A stretch of 64,000 nt of DNA from Betaproteobacteria bacterium (GTDB taxonomy: Bacteria; Pseudomonadota; Gammaproteobacteria; Burkholderiales; Thiobacillaceae), in NCBI GenBank assembly GCA_020061585.1, contig JAGUXX010000118.1:23843-87842 (forward strand). Direction: 5' to 3'. The position numbers were made by a program, and so were the translations under genes. Below the pieces are notes generated by a model. That model was not told the DNA's origin. It saw only the letters and a list, made by a program, of their open reading frames with translations, and did no database searches. The first letter of the stretch is position 1, and the number at the start of each line of letters is the position of its first letter. This document shows, one piece after another, positions 25,447 to 33,727 of this stretch.

Positions 25447-25905
25447 ATGAAATTCAAGATCGCATTAGTTGCAGCCTTGGCCGCCCTGCTGGGCGGCGGG
25501 CTGCAAGCCGACCCGGTGGCGTTGATGGATGACGTGATCGGCCTGTCCAAAACCAGCGTATTCGACGACCCGGTTCCGCCCGAATTCGCCTACTCGACGC
25601 TGGACCCAAAGAAGTCCGGGGTTCTGCCCCGCTTCTGGGATGAAGCGCCGCCGCAGATACCGCATCGTCTCGACAAGTACCTGCCGGTGAACGCCAAGAC
25701 CAACAAATGCCTGCAATGCCACGACGACCCGGAGGTTATCGGCAAGAAGGTGAAGGGAAAGCCCACCCCCATGTCGGAAAGCCACTACGCGAAGTCGGAG
25801 GACGATGAACTCGTCGTCTCCAACAAGCGTTATGTCTGTACCTTGTGCCATGTACCGCAGGCCGATGTGGAGGCATTGGTGGGCAATACCTTCAGGGGGG
25901 AATAG
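25447..25905 (+). CDS. napB: Periplasmic nitrate reductase dihaem cytochrome subunit
   Basis: A 152-aa NapB. Signal peptide 1-21 is followed by the conserved region with an axial His (PPQIPHRLDKYLPVNAKTN), haem site CLQCHDDP, SESHYAKS with a further His, and haem site CTLCHVPQAD. NapB receives electrons and feeds the NapA iron-sulfur cluster. The ATG has a GAGGAAA ribosome binding site and lies 23 bp after napA. It is the last gene of the operon; a hairpin follows at 25921. Confidence 0.93.
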   Translation: MKFKIALVAALAALLGGGLQADPVALMDDVIGLSKTSVFDDPVPPEFAYSTLDPKKSGVLPRFWDEAPPQIPHRLDKYLPVNAKTNKCLQCHDDPEVIGKKVKGKPTPMSESHYAKSEDDELVVSNKRYVCTLCHVPQADVEALVGNTFRGE

Positions 25906-25920
25906 GCCTTTACTCCTACC

Positions 25921-25949
25921 GGGCAAACCGCCCCGGCGGCAGTTTGCCC
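25921..25949. terminator. Stem-loop between convergent napB and TauD-like genes
   Basis: GGGCAAAC (25921-25928) pairs with GTTTGCCC (25942-25949) around a GC-rich loop. It lies immediately after napB and 3 nt beyond the end of the opposing gene, as expected of a shared terminator. No long T-run. Confidence 0.55.
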
Positions 25950-25952
25950 AGA

Positions 25953-26885
25953 CTACAGGTCGTAGCAGTCGGTCACGCCGGTGCCCGCCAGACGATCGAA
26001 ATAGCGGGCGCGGTAATAGTGGCGATTGTGGGTGGCGTCATCGGTGAAGGCGGCGCGGTCGTGCAGCACATTGTTGCTGACCAACCCCATGCCTGACTCC
26101 AGGCGACCCCGGTAGATGTAGGGTGAGTCGCTGTTGAGCAGACCACGCAGGGTAGCCAGGGCTTCCTGGCTCAGGGCGTCGTCGGTCCACATCACGTTGT
26201 TGACGCGGATGGTGTAGCGCATGTGCAGGTCGCCTGACGGCGTGATGCTGAACACCGGACCGGGCTCTTCCTGACGGGCCTCGGCGCCGCCTTCGTCGAT
26301 GCGCGCCGGAATGGTCATGACCTTGGGACCCATGAGGGCACGGATGTAGTCGGGATTCTTGTCGCGCAGCAGAATGTAGGCGATCTCGTGGTCCATCAGT
26401 GCGTTCTCGCCCCCCATGGCGGCCTGCTGCACCACATGCAGGTTGAGGGCATGGATCTGCTTGGCGGCGGTGTTGTAGTAGCCGTCGGTATGCCAGTTGA
26501 TGGCACGGTTGGTGTAGGGGATGTACTGCTGGCGGATGCCGTCGGTGCGCACGGTCAACGAGGTCAGGCCGGTTTCGTCGGCCAGCCAGTTCTTGTTTAT
26601 ATCCTGCAGGCCGAAGCGGCGTCCCAGGGAGAGCGGAATCTCGGGGTCAGAGTCGGCGCCGGTCTTGCTGGCATACAGCACCATGTTGGCCTTGCGGCAG
26701 CGCGCGAGCAGGGCGGCATGCTCGCTGTCCGTCAGGCTGCGGGGATCCTTGATCTCGACCAGCAGGTCACCCAGGTTTTTGGGGTAGTCCATGAGTTTTT
26801 GATCGCGCCAGCGCTGATACAGGACGTTGTTGTCGAGGCTGAAGGGGGTGGCGACGGCTTGATGTTTCTGCTGTGGGTTGGCCAT
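25953..26885 (-). CDS. TauD/TfdA-family Fe(II)/2-oxoglutarate dioxygenase
   Basis: A 310-aa protein with the jelly-roll oxygenase signature. The metal ligands are the HxD of NWHTDGYYN and the distal His of VSNNVLHDRAAF, with an Arg (RYFDRL) near the end for 2-oxoglutarate. The family includes taurine, 2,4-D and clavaminate-type oxygenases; substrate not predictable. It is convergent with the fcc/nap operon and preceded by an FNR/DNR-box-like sequence (26961-26974), an odd pairing for an oxygen-consuming enzyme. It might act under micro-oxic conditions or be repressed. Confidence 0.82.
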   Translation of the reverse strand: MANPQQKHQAVATPFSLDNNVLYQRWRDQKLMDYPKNLGDLLVEIKDPRSLTDSEHAALLARCRKANMVLYASKTGADSDPEIPLSLGRRFGLQDINKNWLADETGLTSLTVRTDGIRQQYIPYTNRAINWHTDGYYNTAAKQIHALNLHVVQQAAMGGENALMDHEIAYILLRDKNPDYIRALMGPKVMTIPARIDEGGAEARQEEPGPVFSITPSGDLHMRYTIRVNNVMWTDDALSQEALATLRGLLNSDSPYIYRGRLESGMGLVSNNVLHDRAAFTDDATHNRHYYRARYFDRLAGTGVTDCYDL

Positions 26886-26960
26886 GTAAGCTCCTGTGGG
26901 TCTGGCTTGCGGGGAAAGGAAAACGGCCGGCAGCCTGACTTGAATCAGGCCAGGGCGTCA

Positions 26961-26974
26961 TTGACTGATATCAA
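26961..26974. promoter_or_regulatory. FNR/DNR-box-like site upstream of TauD-like gene
   Basis: TTGAC-TGAT-ATCAA differs from the consensus TTGAT-N4-ATCAA at one base. It lies 75-90 nt before the start of the dioxygenase gene. A Crp/Fnr-type protein is encoded at 73-855, but a link is speculative. Confidence 0.45.
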
Positions 26975-27028
26975 CGGCGGTTTGCGTGGAATGGGATCTC
27001 GATGCCCGTTTCCGGACAAACCAGCCTA

Positions 27029-27310
27029 TTAGCTCGACCTTGTCAGATATCCGCCCAGCCCAGGTGGTGTTATCGGCGGGGGATTCAGCACCCGTTTTTC
27101 TAGCCTGACTGGCCTTGACGGCGCGTCGCGCCCGATGCGTTCGGGAGAAGAGTCGGCCAGATCAGGAGCTGCCATCTGCCACCTCGGCAACCTATGGGCG
27201 ATGGCGGCCTCCAAGTCGTTGAGTGAGTGCATGGGCCAGGTTTCGCGGTGGACCATCATCTACTTGCCCAGCAACTGCGCAGCCAGCATGACCAAGGCCA
27301 TGTGGTGATA
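27029..27310 (-). pseudogene. Remnant of a transposase C-terminus
   Basis: Read on the minus strand, QYHHMALVMLAAQLLGK, an in-frame TAG, and MHSLNDLEAAIAHRLPR resemble the C-terminal end of IS701/IS4-type DDE transposases (helix ending YHHxALVMLA, then a short LPR-containing tail). No catalytic part is present. It is a decayed insertion-sequence fragment; the assignment rests on this short match only. Confidence 0.45.
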
Positions 27311-27707
27311 TTGAACCGCCCCTGATTTTCTGAAGGGCTGCAATGTGAGGAACTACTGATGCTCAATCCAGAAAAATTCCCAGCCTATGAAAGGCAGAAA
27401 CTGGCTGGTCTGCCCGATGCAGGCATTTCACATTGCTCACTTTCACTCGATCGGACAGCCCAGCTTCGTCCGCCTCTTGAGGGCGATGACCCGGCACTTG
27501 CCGCTTTATTCTGAATGGTGGCTTGATCCCAGGCAGTAGACCGTCAAGACCCAGTAGGTCGAACGACTCTTTCGGGTAGGGAGGCGAAATTCGTAGCTTG
27601 TTTAACGCAATCGTTGCTGAACGACAGCTTTCGGGAATCGGTGAATGACGGCATAGGCCGAGCAGCTGTCTGTGGGCCACCAACCCTGAACGTCTGCTAT
27701 CAGACTT
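27311..27707. other. Gene-free, decayed DNA
   Basis: No credible gene. A 25-nt sequence at 27324-27348 (GAAGGGCTGCAA core) recurs at 28389-28413 in the same orientation with two mismatches. The rest looks like decayed mobile-element or intergenic DNA. Confidence 0.4.
27324..27348 (+). repeat. 25-nt direct repeat, copy 1
   Basis: GATTTTC-T-GAAGGGCTGCAA-T-GTGA. The second copy at 28389-28413 has C and G at the two variable positions. Together they flank about 1.04 kb holding the broken sugar dehydrogenase and a small gene. Confidence 0.55.
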
Positions 27708-28008
27708 TTAGCTGTGCTGCTGGTTGCTGGCGTATTCCGGATGCAGTGCAATGTCGAGCAGCAAACCGGCCACCGGTTTGGACCGCAGGCGGCCCGACTC
27801 GACGATGCGCAGGCGGCCGGGACGCTCGGTGATCAGCCAACGACCATCTGGCAGGAAGGCGATGGACCAGGGGTGTTCGAGTCCGTCGAGCAGCGTGGCC
27901 ACGCGGAAGTGATGCGCTTCGGAACAGACTTTGGTGGCTTCTTTGGCCGCCTGCGCGGGGCCGAAATAGAGCCATGCAGGCAAATATGAGGGTAAAGCGC
28001 CGGCTCAT
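27708..28008 (-). pseudogene. Truncated PQQ-type aldose sugar dehydrogenase
   Basis: A signal peptide (MSRRFTLIFACMAL, start 28008) continues, after a +1/-1 frame change, into the start of a soluble aldose sugar dehydrogenase (YliI/Asd family): FRVATLLDGLEHPWSIAFLP, LITERPGRLRIVESG. About a dozen residues of the RGQGGL region are then missing (KPVAGLLLDIALHPEYASN) and the frame ends after 30 aa. A functional enzyme is over 350 aa, so this is a remnant. Its start overlaps the preceding small gene by 4 nt, showing the original operon structure. Confidence 0.75.
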
Positions 28009-28262
28009 AATCGCTGCAAAGCCTCCCGGATACGCCGCACCGTGTCGTCCATGCTGGCCTTGCCGGAGACCTCCAGACCAAGGCTGCGGGCGATGGCATT
28101 GACCCGCATCGGATTCAGCGGGATGCCACCGGCATCGATGGCGCGGATCAAATCGCGTGCTTGGCTGACCTCGTCGCGTGCTTCTGGTCGGCTGCCGGTG
28201 AGGCGCCGCAACCAGGCCGACAGGAGCGGGGCGCGAAACCACGTCATAGGGCGCGTCGCCAT
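28005..28262 (-). CDS. Small protein of unknown function
   Basis: An 85-aa, mostly helical, charged protein (ARDLIRAIDAGGIPLNPMRV ... DTVRRIREALQRL). Family not recognised by me. Start ATG 28262, or ATG 28247, which gives 80 aa; neither has a clear ribosome binding site. The stop overlaps the start of the sugar dehydrogenase remnant (ATGA), suggesting it was once the upstream partner in an operon. Confidence 0.5.
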   Translation of the reverse strand: MATRPMTWFRAPLLSAWLRRLTGSRPEARDEVSQARDLIRAIDAGGIPLNPMRVNAIARSLGLEVSGKASMDDTVRRIREALQRL

Positions 28263-28388
28263 GGTGCGGTGTCGAACTGCAACCCCGGAATCATCGGCCG
28301 ACCTCCTATGTGTTGTTGATGACTGGCATCGTAACCGGATGCTGTAGGAAATACTGGCAGCAGTGGCCGATTGCCAGAAGCCGACACA

Positions 28389-28413
28389 GATTTTCCGAAG
28401 GGCTGCAAGGTGA
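28389..28413 (+). repeat. 25-nt direct repeat, copy 2
   Basis: GATTTTC-C-GAAGGGCTGCAA-G-GTGA, the second copy of the sequence at 27324-27348. Confidence 0.55.
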
Positions 28414-28422
28414 TGCCAGGAC

Positions 28423-28893
28423 CTACAGGCAACGGCAGCGAAGCCGCCCCAACGCGGCATCCTCAATGGCCCGCGCTAAAGAGTGTGATGGAGCCCACGA
28501 ACCTCCTTGCGCAACGAATCTAGCGGTGGCGTCAATCACGCCATCGTTGCTTTCCGAAACAGTCAGCACGCGGGCCAATGCGGTTTCGGCCAGGGCAAAT
28601 TGTTGCTGGGTAAATTTGCTTGAGTCGATGCGGCCATCGTCATCAATCGTGAGCATGGCAAACGTGCTACGAACGACGCAGACCGGAACACGGTCAACGA
28701 CCTCGACAAAAATGTTGGCCATGCGCACGCGCTGTCCCGCCAAGGCGGGTAAGGGATAGCTGGCCGGATCTCGCAGCATCCGGTCAAACTTTGCGTTCGC
28801 CAGGCGGTAGAGGGTGCCGTCGTCAGCGATGAGGAATGTGCGGCAACGCAAGCTCATGGATGAGGGTGCCTTATCAATTGTGGCGCTCGCCAC
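28423..28893 (-). CDS. Unknown protein near relaxase gene
   Basis: A 156-aa protein with coding-like composition: FLIADDGTLYRLANAKFDRM, RVRMANIFVEVVDRVPVCVV, MLTIDDDGRIDSSKF. It reads as a small alpha/beta protein; no family recognised. An internal ATG at 28857 (starting MSLRCRTFLIADDG) may be the true start. Divergent from the relaxase gene with a 70-bp AT-rich gap, so possibly a regulator or accessory protein of the integrative element. Confidence 0.6.
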   Translation of the reverse strand: MASATIDKAPSSMSLRCRTFLIADDGTLYRLANAKFDRMLRDPASYPLPALAGQRVRMANIFVEVVDRVPVCVVRSTFAMLTIDDDGRIDSSKFTQQQFALAETALARVLTVSESNDGVIDATARFVAQGGSWAPSHSLARAIEDAALGRLRCRCL

Positions 28894-28966
28894 GCGTGGT
28901 TCGCGCGCCTGAAGTCAGCGATGTAAAAAGTGCAAAGTAAATTTTACATTCTCGCTGGCGGGTGAG

Positions 28967-31153
28967 TTGGACGCTGGTTACGGTGTCCCGATCTACCGGG
29001 TGGCTGACACGCCGTCTGGATCACATCTAAAGGCCAGCGATGAACGGGAACTGCTCCGGCAGCACGCCGCATTTCACCCCATTCTCGAATCAGCGTATCC
29101 AGTGGATTCGCTCCCCGAACGCTGGAGCTTGCCGCTTCGAATTCCAGCATGGGCCATGATGGAGGCAGTCGCTACCCTTCTCGGTGCCGCCAGTCTGGCC
29201 GCTGGTGTCGCTGTCACGATGAGAAGCCTGAGAACCCGCCACATTCGAAGCCCAACAATCCCGACAGGCTGGCTTCCGGTCCTATCCGCTGAGTTACTGA
29301 CGCAGCATCTGGGAGCGGCTTCCTTGATCGCTTCAATTCGGGTGAAGACCGGACTCGCACCGACCAACTTCGAGCGGGATTACGGCCAGACGATTGGCCG
29401 GTTCATGGATTTTGTCCAGTTGTTGCCGGCTTCGGAATCGCATCACCACGCTCAGCCCGGCGGGCTGTTGCTGCATGCCCTGGAAACCGCCAATATTGCC
29501 CTGCATCTGCGCGGCGCCCAGGTTCTGCCGCCGGGTGTGGCGCCGGAGGACATCCAGCGACGTGAACATCGTTGGACTTTCGGGGTGTTCCTGGCCGCGC
29601 TGATCCACGATGTGGGCAAGCCCTTGGCGGATCTGCACATCGTCATTGCCAAGCAGCGTGGCGAGGGAACCTGGTCGCCCTTGGCCGGCGCCATGGCCGA
29701 GTGCGGCGCTACGCGTTACCGGGTGACGTTTGGAACTTTGCGTGGCACCCCCGATGGCACGCCGGGTGTCAGGAGCTATGCCGCCCACCAGCGCATGGGC
29801 ATCTTTCTGCTGCAGCGACTCGTACCCCAGTCCACGCTGGCGTGGCTGTCGGAAGATGCGGAAATGCTGTCGCAGCTCACCGCCTTTCTCTCGGGTGAGG
29901 ATAAAACCAACGCAGTCGCCTGGATCGTGACCCAGGCGGATCGGGAGTCGGTGCGACTCAACCTGCTCACGGGGCCGCGGACGCGCTTCGCTTCGGCTCG
30001 GGCGGTTCCGCTGATCGAACGTCTGATGGAGGCCTTGCGCAGGATGTTGGCGGAAGCGGGTTGCCTGCCGCTGAACCGCCCGGGTGCGGCCGGGTTTGTG
30101 TCGGATGGCCAAGTCTGGTTCGTTTCCAAGCGGCTGGCGGATGAGGTGCGGGTTTATCTTGCGGCGCACGAGTCGGCTGTGGGCATTCCCGGACCGGAGA
30201 AGAACGACCGACTGTTCGATGTTTGGCAGGAATATGGGGCCCTGGTCGCCAATCCTGAAACCGGCGGTGCGATCTGGCGCGTTCGGGTGCAAGCGGACGG
30301 ATTCGACCAGGTGCTGACGCTGCTGCGTTTTCCGCTGGAGAAGCTCTATCCCACCCCTGCGAGCTATCCGGCCAACTTCGCCGGCCGGGTCATTCCACTG
30401 ATTGATGCGCGCGATTCGTCGCCGATCGCAACGGCCGAAGCGAGTGCCCCGACTACGGCGGGTGCTGAAATTGGCAGCACTCCGCAGGATGGGGGCAATT
30501 TCTCGCCAGGCGTCGTTGCGCCTTCCGGCTTGCCTCCGATGCCGAACCCCGGCGGTGAGCCGGAGCCGGCGCCCGTTGCAGCAGAGGAATTTCTCGAAGA
30601 GGATGACGCCACCCAGTTCTTGCCCAGGCCGCCAGATGGCCACCGCATCGCGCCTATGCGACTGCCGGACAAACCGCTCAAGCCAGACCGGTTGGCGAAA
30701 CCCAAGGCCGCCGCCCAAGGGCCTTCCGAGGCTGCCCTGCGTTTCATGGGCTGGCTGCAGCAGGGGCTGGCCAATGGCAGCATCGCTCACAACGAGACTG
30801 GTGCGATGGTGCATTTCGCGGCGGAGGGCATGTTGCTGATCTCTCCCCGTATCTTCCGGCACTTCGCGGAGCGGTTTGGCGAGAAGGGGGATGGCACGCC
30901 TTCTAACCTGCTGGAAGACAAGCTCGGTACCGGCATCCAGCGCGAAGTGATCAAGGCCGGCTGGCATCTGCTCGGACCCAAGAAGACCAACGTGCACAAG
31001 TACCAGGTGGTTCGGCGCAACGGCAAGGGTGGCAGTCAGCTTTCCGTGATGATCATTCGGGAGCCGCAGCGCTTCATCGAGCCGGTCCCGCCTGCCAATC
31101 CACACCTGGTCAGGTCGGATAGTGAACTCGAAACCAAACAGGATCTGGAATGA
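28967..31153 (+). CDS. traI: MobH-type relaxase (TraI_2 domain)
   Basis: A 728-aa conjugative relaxase of the MobH family found in SXT/R391, ICEclc- and PFGI-type elements. The TraI_2 domain holds the three-His motif SESHHHAQPGGLLLHALE and the HD-type motif ALIHDVGKPLADLH that bind metal for DNA nicking. Residues about 490-590 are a low-complexity Pro/Ala linker, and residues about 600-700 are the TraI_2_C domain (EAALRFMGWLQQGLANGSIA, WHLLGPKKTNVHKYQVV). The start is TTG with GGTGAG upstream. It overlaps the next small gene by 4 nt or lies directly before it. Intact by eye. Confidence 0.88.
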   Translation: MDAGYGVPIYRVADTPSGSHLKASDERELLRQHAAFHPILESAYPVDSLPERWSLPLRIPAWAMMEAVATLLGAASLAAGVAVTMRSLRTRHIRSPTIPTGWLPVLSAELLTQHLGAASLIASIRVKTGLAPTNFERDYGQTIGRFMDFVQLLPASESHHHAQPGGLLLHALETANIALHLRGAQVLPPGVAPEDIQRREHRWTFGVFLAALIHDVGKPLADLHIVIAKQRGEGTWSPLAGAMAECGATRYRVTFGTLRGTPDGTPGVRSYAAHQRMGIFLLQRLVPQSTLAWLSEDAEMLSQLTAFLSGEDKTNAVAWIVTQADRESVRLNLLTGPRTRFASARAVPLIERLMEALRRMLAEAGCLPLNRPGAAGFVSDGQVWFVSKRLADEVRVYLAAHESAVGIPGPEKNDRLFDVWQEYGALVANPETGGAIWRVRVQADGFDQVLTLLRFPLEKLYPTPASYPANFAGRVIPLIDARDSSPIATAEASAPTTAGAEIGSTPQDGGNFSPGVVAPSGLPPMPNPGGEPEPAPVAAEEFLEEDDATQFLPRPPDGHRIAPMRLPDKPLKPDRLAKPKAAAQGPSEAALRFMGWLQQGLANGSIAHNETGAMVHFAAEGMLLISPRIFRHFAERFGEKGDGTPSNLLEDKLGTGIQREVIKAGWHLLGPKKTNVHKYQVVRRNGKGGSQLSVMIIREPQRFIEPVPPANPHLVRSDSELETKQDLE

Positions 31154-31167
31154 GGGAGTGTGTCGTG

Positions 31168-31356
31168 ATGGGGTTTATCGAAAGAAATGCTGCGAGCTTG
31201 GTGGTCGTGCCGGACTGGTCGGAGTTCTGTGCCTGGGTGAAGGATGCCGGATACGGCGAAGCCTATTTGGATATCAACGACAGTCGTTGCCTGGCTTTGC
31301 AGGAGTTGTTCCTGGAAGAAGCGTTCGAGGTGCTGGAAGAGGAGGTAAAGCTATGA
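31168..31356 (+). CDS. Small acidic protein in transfer operon
   Basis: A 62-aa protein with VVPDWSEFCAWVKDAGYGEA and a strongly acidic C-terminus (ELFLEEAFEVLEEEVKL). Start ATG 31168 has GAGGGAG upstream; ATG 31150, overlapping the relaxase stop, would add six residues. Family not recognised; such small proteins are common between relaxase and coupling-protein genes in ICEs. Confidence 0.55.
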   Translation: MGFIERNAASLVVVPDWSEFCAWVKDAGYGEAYLDINDSRCLALQELFLEEAFEVLEEEVKL

Positions 31357-31586
31357 ACGTGCAGCCCGTCCAGCTCCAACCCATTTTCGACCGGATCATC
31401 GCCAGCCACCGGCCGCGCGCGGTTTTCCTGATTCGTGGCGAGATCGTCTCCTGCCCCGCCGGCGGCGTGATCGAGGCGCGCCATCTGCAACGGCCGGGGG
31501 CCATTTTCGTGGGGACTTATGACTGCGAGGCGAGCGAGGCCATGCTCCTGGATGATCTGCGCGCCGCTGGGGCCGGGATGGAATAG
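31353..31586 (+). CDS. Small protein in transfer operon
   Basis: A 77-aa protein (PIFDRIIASHRPRAVFLIRG, CPAGGVIEARHLQRPGAIFV) with an ATGA overlap with the gene before and a 2-bp gap to the coupling-protein gene, so translation is coupled along the operon. GAGGAGG precedes the ATG. Function unknown. Confidence 0.6.
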   Translation: MNVQPVQLQPIFDRIIASHRPRAVFLIRGEIVSCPAGGVIEARHLQRPGAIFVGTYDCEASEAMLLDDLRAAGAGME

Positions 31587-31588
31587 CC

Positions 31589-33727
31589 ATGGACTATCCG
31601 GTCGAGAACCTGCTGCGCCGGCCGGTGGAGTTCATCCCGGCCGGGGTGTTCTTCACCGCTGCCCTGGGCCTGGTTCTAATGCCGGAAACCTTTTTGCTGC
31701 CGCCGGTACTCGCCTATCTGGCCGCTGCCGGTCTGGTTTTGCATGCGGGTTGGCGTCTTGCCCAGGGCAGCCGGCTGTTGCGCTATCAGGCCAATCTCAA
31801 ACGCTTGCCCCGCTATAGCCTGGCCTCGGAGGCCATTCCCTGGTCGGAGCGGGCGTTGTTCTTGGGGATGGGTTTTCAGTGGGATCGTCGCCACACCCAG
31901 CGGTTGTATGACGCCCATCAGCCCGAGCACCGCGCGCTGCTGCAGCCCAGCATGCTGTATCGGGCTGCCAGAAGGCTGGAACGGGGTGTGGAGGGCACGC
32001 TGTTCGATGGGCTGGCGCGGATTTCCCGGAGGGATGCCTGGTGGAATCCGCTGGCGCCGTTGCCGTCGGTAGGTGGTGATCCGGCCATCCATGGTGTGGA
32101 GCCGGATGAGGACGCGGTGTGGATGGACCTCTCCGAGCGGGTGGGGCACATGCTGGTGCTGGGCACCACCCGGGTCGGCAAGACGCGGCTGGCGGAGATT
32201 CTCATCACCCAGGACATCCGGCGCGGCGATGTGGTGATCGTGTTCGATCCCAAGGGTGATGCCGATCTGTTGAAGCGCATGTATGCCGAAGCCAGACGAT
32301 CGGGTCGGGAGGGTGAATTTCATTTTTTCCATCTGGGCTACCCGGAACTCTCCGCCCGCTACAACCCGGTGGGCAGTTTCTCGCGGGTGACCGAGGTGGC
32401 CACACGCATCACCAACCAGTTGCCCAAGGAGGGCGAGGGCGCCAACTTCGCCCAGTTCGTCTGGGGCTTCGTCAACGCGATGTCCAAGGCCATGACCGCC
32501 CTGGGCCGCACGCCGTCCTACCAGGACATCTACCACTACGCCAACGACATCGAGCCCCTGGTGCTTGACTACTGCCAATTCTGGCTCGACCGGGATCCGC
32601 GGGCAGCAGGCTGGCGCGAGGAGATCGAAGCGCTGGAGGTGGATCCCAAGTCCCTGGACCGGGCCATGAAGAACCGCGACCTGGGCGTGATCAAGCTGCT
32701 CGAATACATCCGTGGCAAGGGGCTGCACGATGACACGGCGGCGAGCTTGATGAAGATCATCAGCTACGAGCAGAGCTACTTCAACAAGCTGGTGGCCTCG
32801 CTGATCCCGCTGCTGGAGAAGCTCACCACCGGCAAGGTGGCCGAGTTGGTCTCGCCGGACATGAGCCGGCTGGATGACCGGCGACCGTTGTTCGACTGGA
32901 TGGGGGTGATCAACCGGGGTGGCATCGTCTACGTCGGCCTGGACGCGCTGACCGACTACGAGGTGGCCGGCGCTGTCGGCAACTCGATGTTCTCCGACCT
33001 GACCTCTACCGCCGGGCGCATCTACAAGCACGGGGAGACCTATGGCCAATCCGCCCCGGCAGCCAAGCGGCGCATCTCGATCCACGCGGATGAGTTCAAC
33101 GAGTTGATCGGTGACGAGTTCATTCCGCTGCTCAACAAGGCGGGCGGCGCCGGCTACCAGGTGGCGGTCTATACCCAGACCTGGTCCGACGTGGAGGCGC
33201 GCATCGGCTCCCGCGCCAAGGCCGAGCAGATCGGCGGCAACCTCAATACGTTGATCATGTTGCGGGTGAAGAACACGGATACCGCCAAGATTCTTACCGA
33301 CCAACTGGACGAGGTGGAACTGGTCACCAGCATGAGCGCGAGCCAGGCGTCGGACAGCAACAATCCGCTGGATTTCTCCGACTTCACCAGCCGCAACGAG
33401 GATCGGCTCAGTGCCCGCCTGGGCCCGATGATCGGACCGGCGGATCTGGTGCGCCTGCCCAAGGGCCAGGCCTTCGCGCTGATCGAGGGCGGCAAGCTCT
33501 ACAAGTTGCGTATGCCGCTGCCGGATGCCGCCCACGACCCGATGATGCCGGAGGATCTGGCTGCAGTGGCCGAGGACATGCAGTCGAGATACCTGCGGGT
33601 TACGCCGGGTGAGTTCGCGCCCGGCTCGGGCTGGGGCTCGGGCTTGGTAATGGGCGATGCCAATCCAAGAGCCGACGACGATTGGCTGCGGCAAGCCGTC
33701 GTGGAGGGCAAGGGCAGTGACCTTTAA
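31589..33727 (+). CDS. traD: Type IV coupling protein, TraD (SXT/PFGI type)
   Basis: A 712-aa DNA-translocating ATPase of conjugation. Two N-terminal membrane helices (about 15-55) precede the RecA/FtsK-like ATPase with Walker A GTTRVGKT (192-199), DVVIVFDPKGDAD (Walker B/DPKGD signature of the TraD/TraG class), ISIHADEFNELIGDEF and YTQTWSDVEARIGS. It couples the relaxase-DNA complex to a type IV secretion pore. No pore genes (VirB/TraBCE types) are in the window, so transfer would need help in trans or the element is decayed. Confidence 0.9.
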   Translation: MDYPVENLLRRPVEFIPAGVFFTAALGLVLMPETFLLPPVLAYLAAAGLVLHAGWRLAQGSRLLRYQANLKRLPRYSLASEAIPWSERALFLGMGFQWDRRHTQRLYDAHQPEHRALLQPSMLYRAARRLERGVEGTLFDGLARISRRDAWWNPLAPLPSVGGDPAIHGVEPDEDAVWMDLSERVGHMLVLGTTRVGKTRLAEILITQDIRRGDVVIVFDPKGDADLLKRMYAEARRSGREGEFHFFHLGYPELSARYNPVGSFSRVTEVATRITNQLPKEGEGANFAQFVWGFVNAMSKAMTALGRTPSYQDIYHYANDIEPLVLDYCQFWLDRDPRAAGWREEIEALEVDPKSLDRAMKNRDLGVIKLLEYIRGKGLHDDTAASLMKIISYEQSYFNKLVASLIPLLEKLTTGKVAELVSPDMSRLDDRRPLFDWMGVINRGGIVYVGLDALTDYEVAGAVGNSMFSDLTSTAGRIYKHGETYGQSAPAAKRRISIHADEFNELIGDEFIPLLNKAGGAGYQVAVYTQTWSDVEARIGSRAKAEQIGGNLNTLIMLRVKNTDTAKILTDQLDEVELVTSMSASQASDSNNPLDFSDFTSRNEDRLSARLGPMIGPADLVRLPKGQAFALIEGGKLYKLRMPLPDAAHDPMMPEDLAAVAEDMQSRYLRVTPGEFAPGSGWGSGLVMGDANPRADDDWLRQAVVEGKGSDL

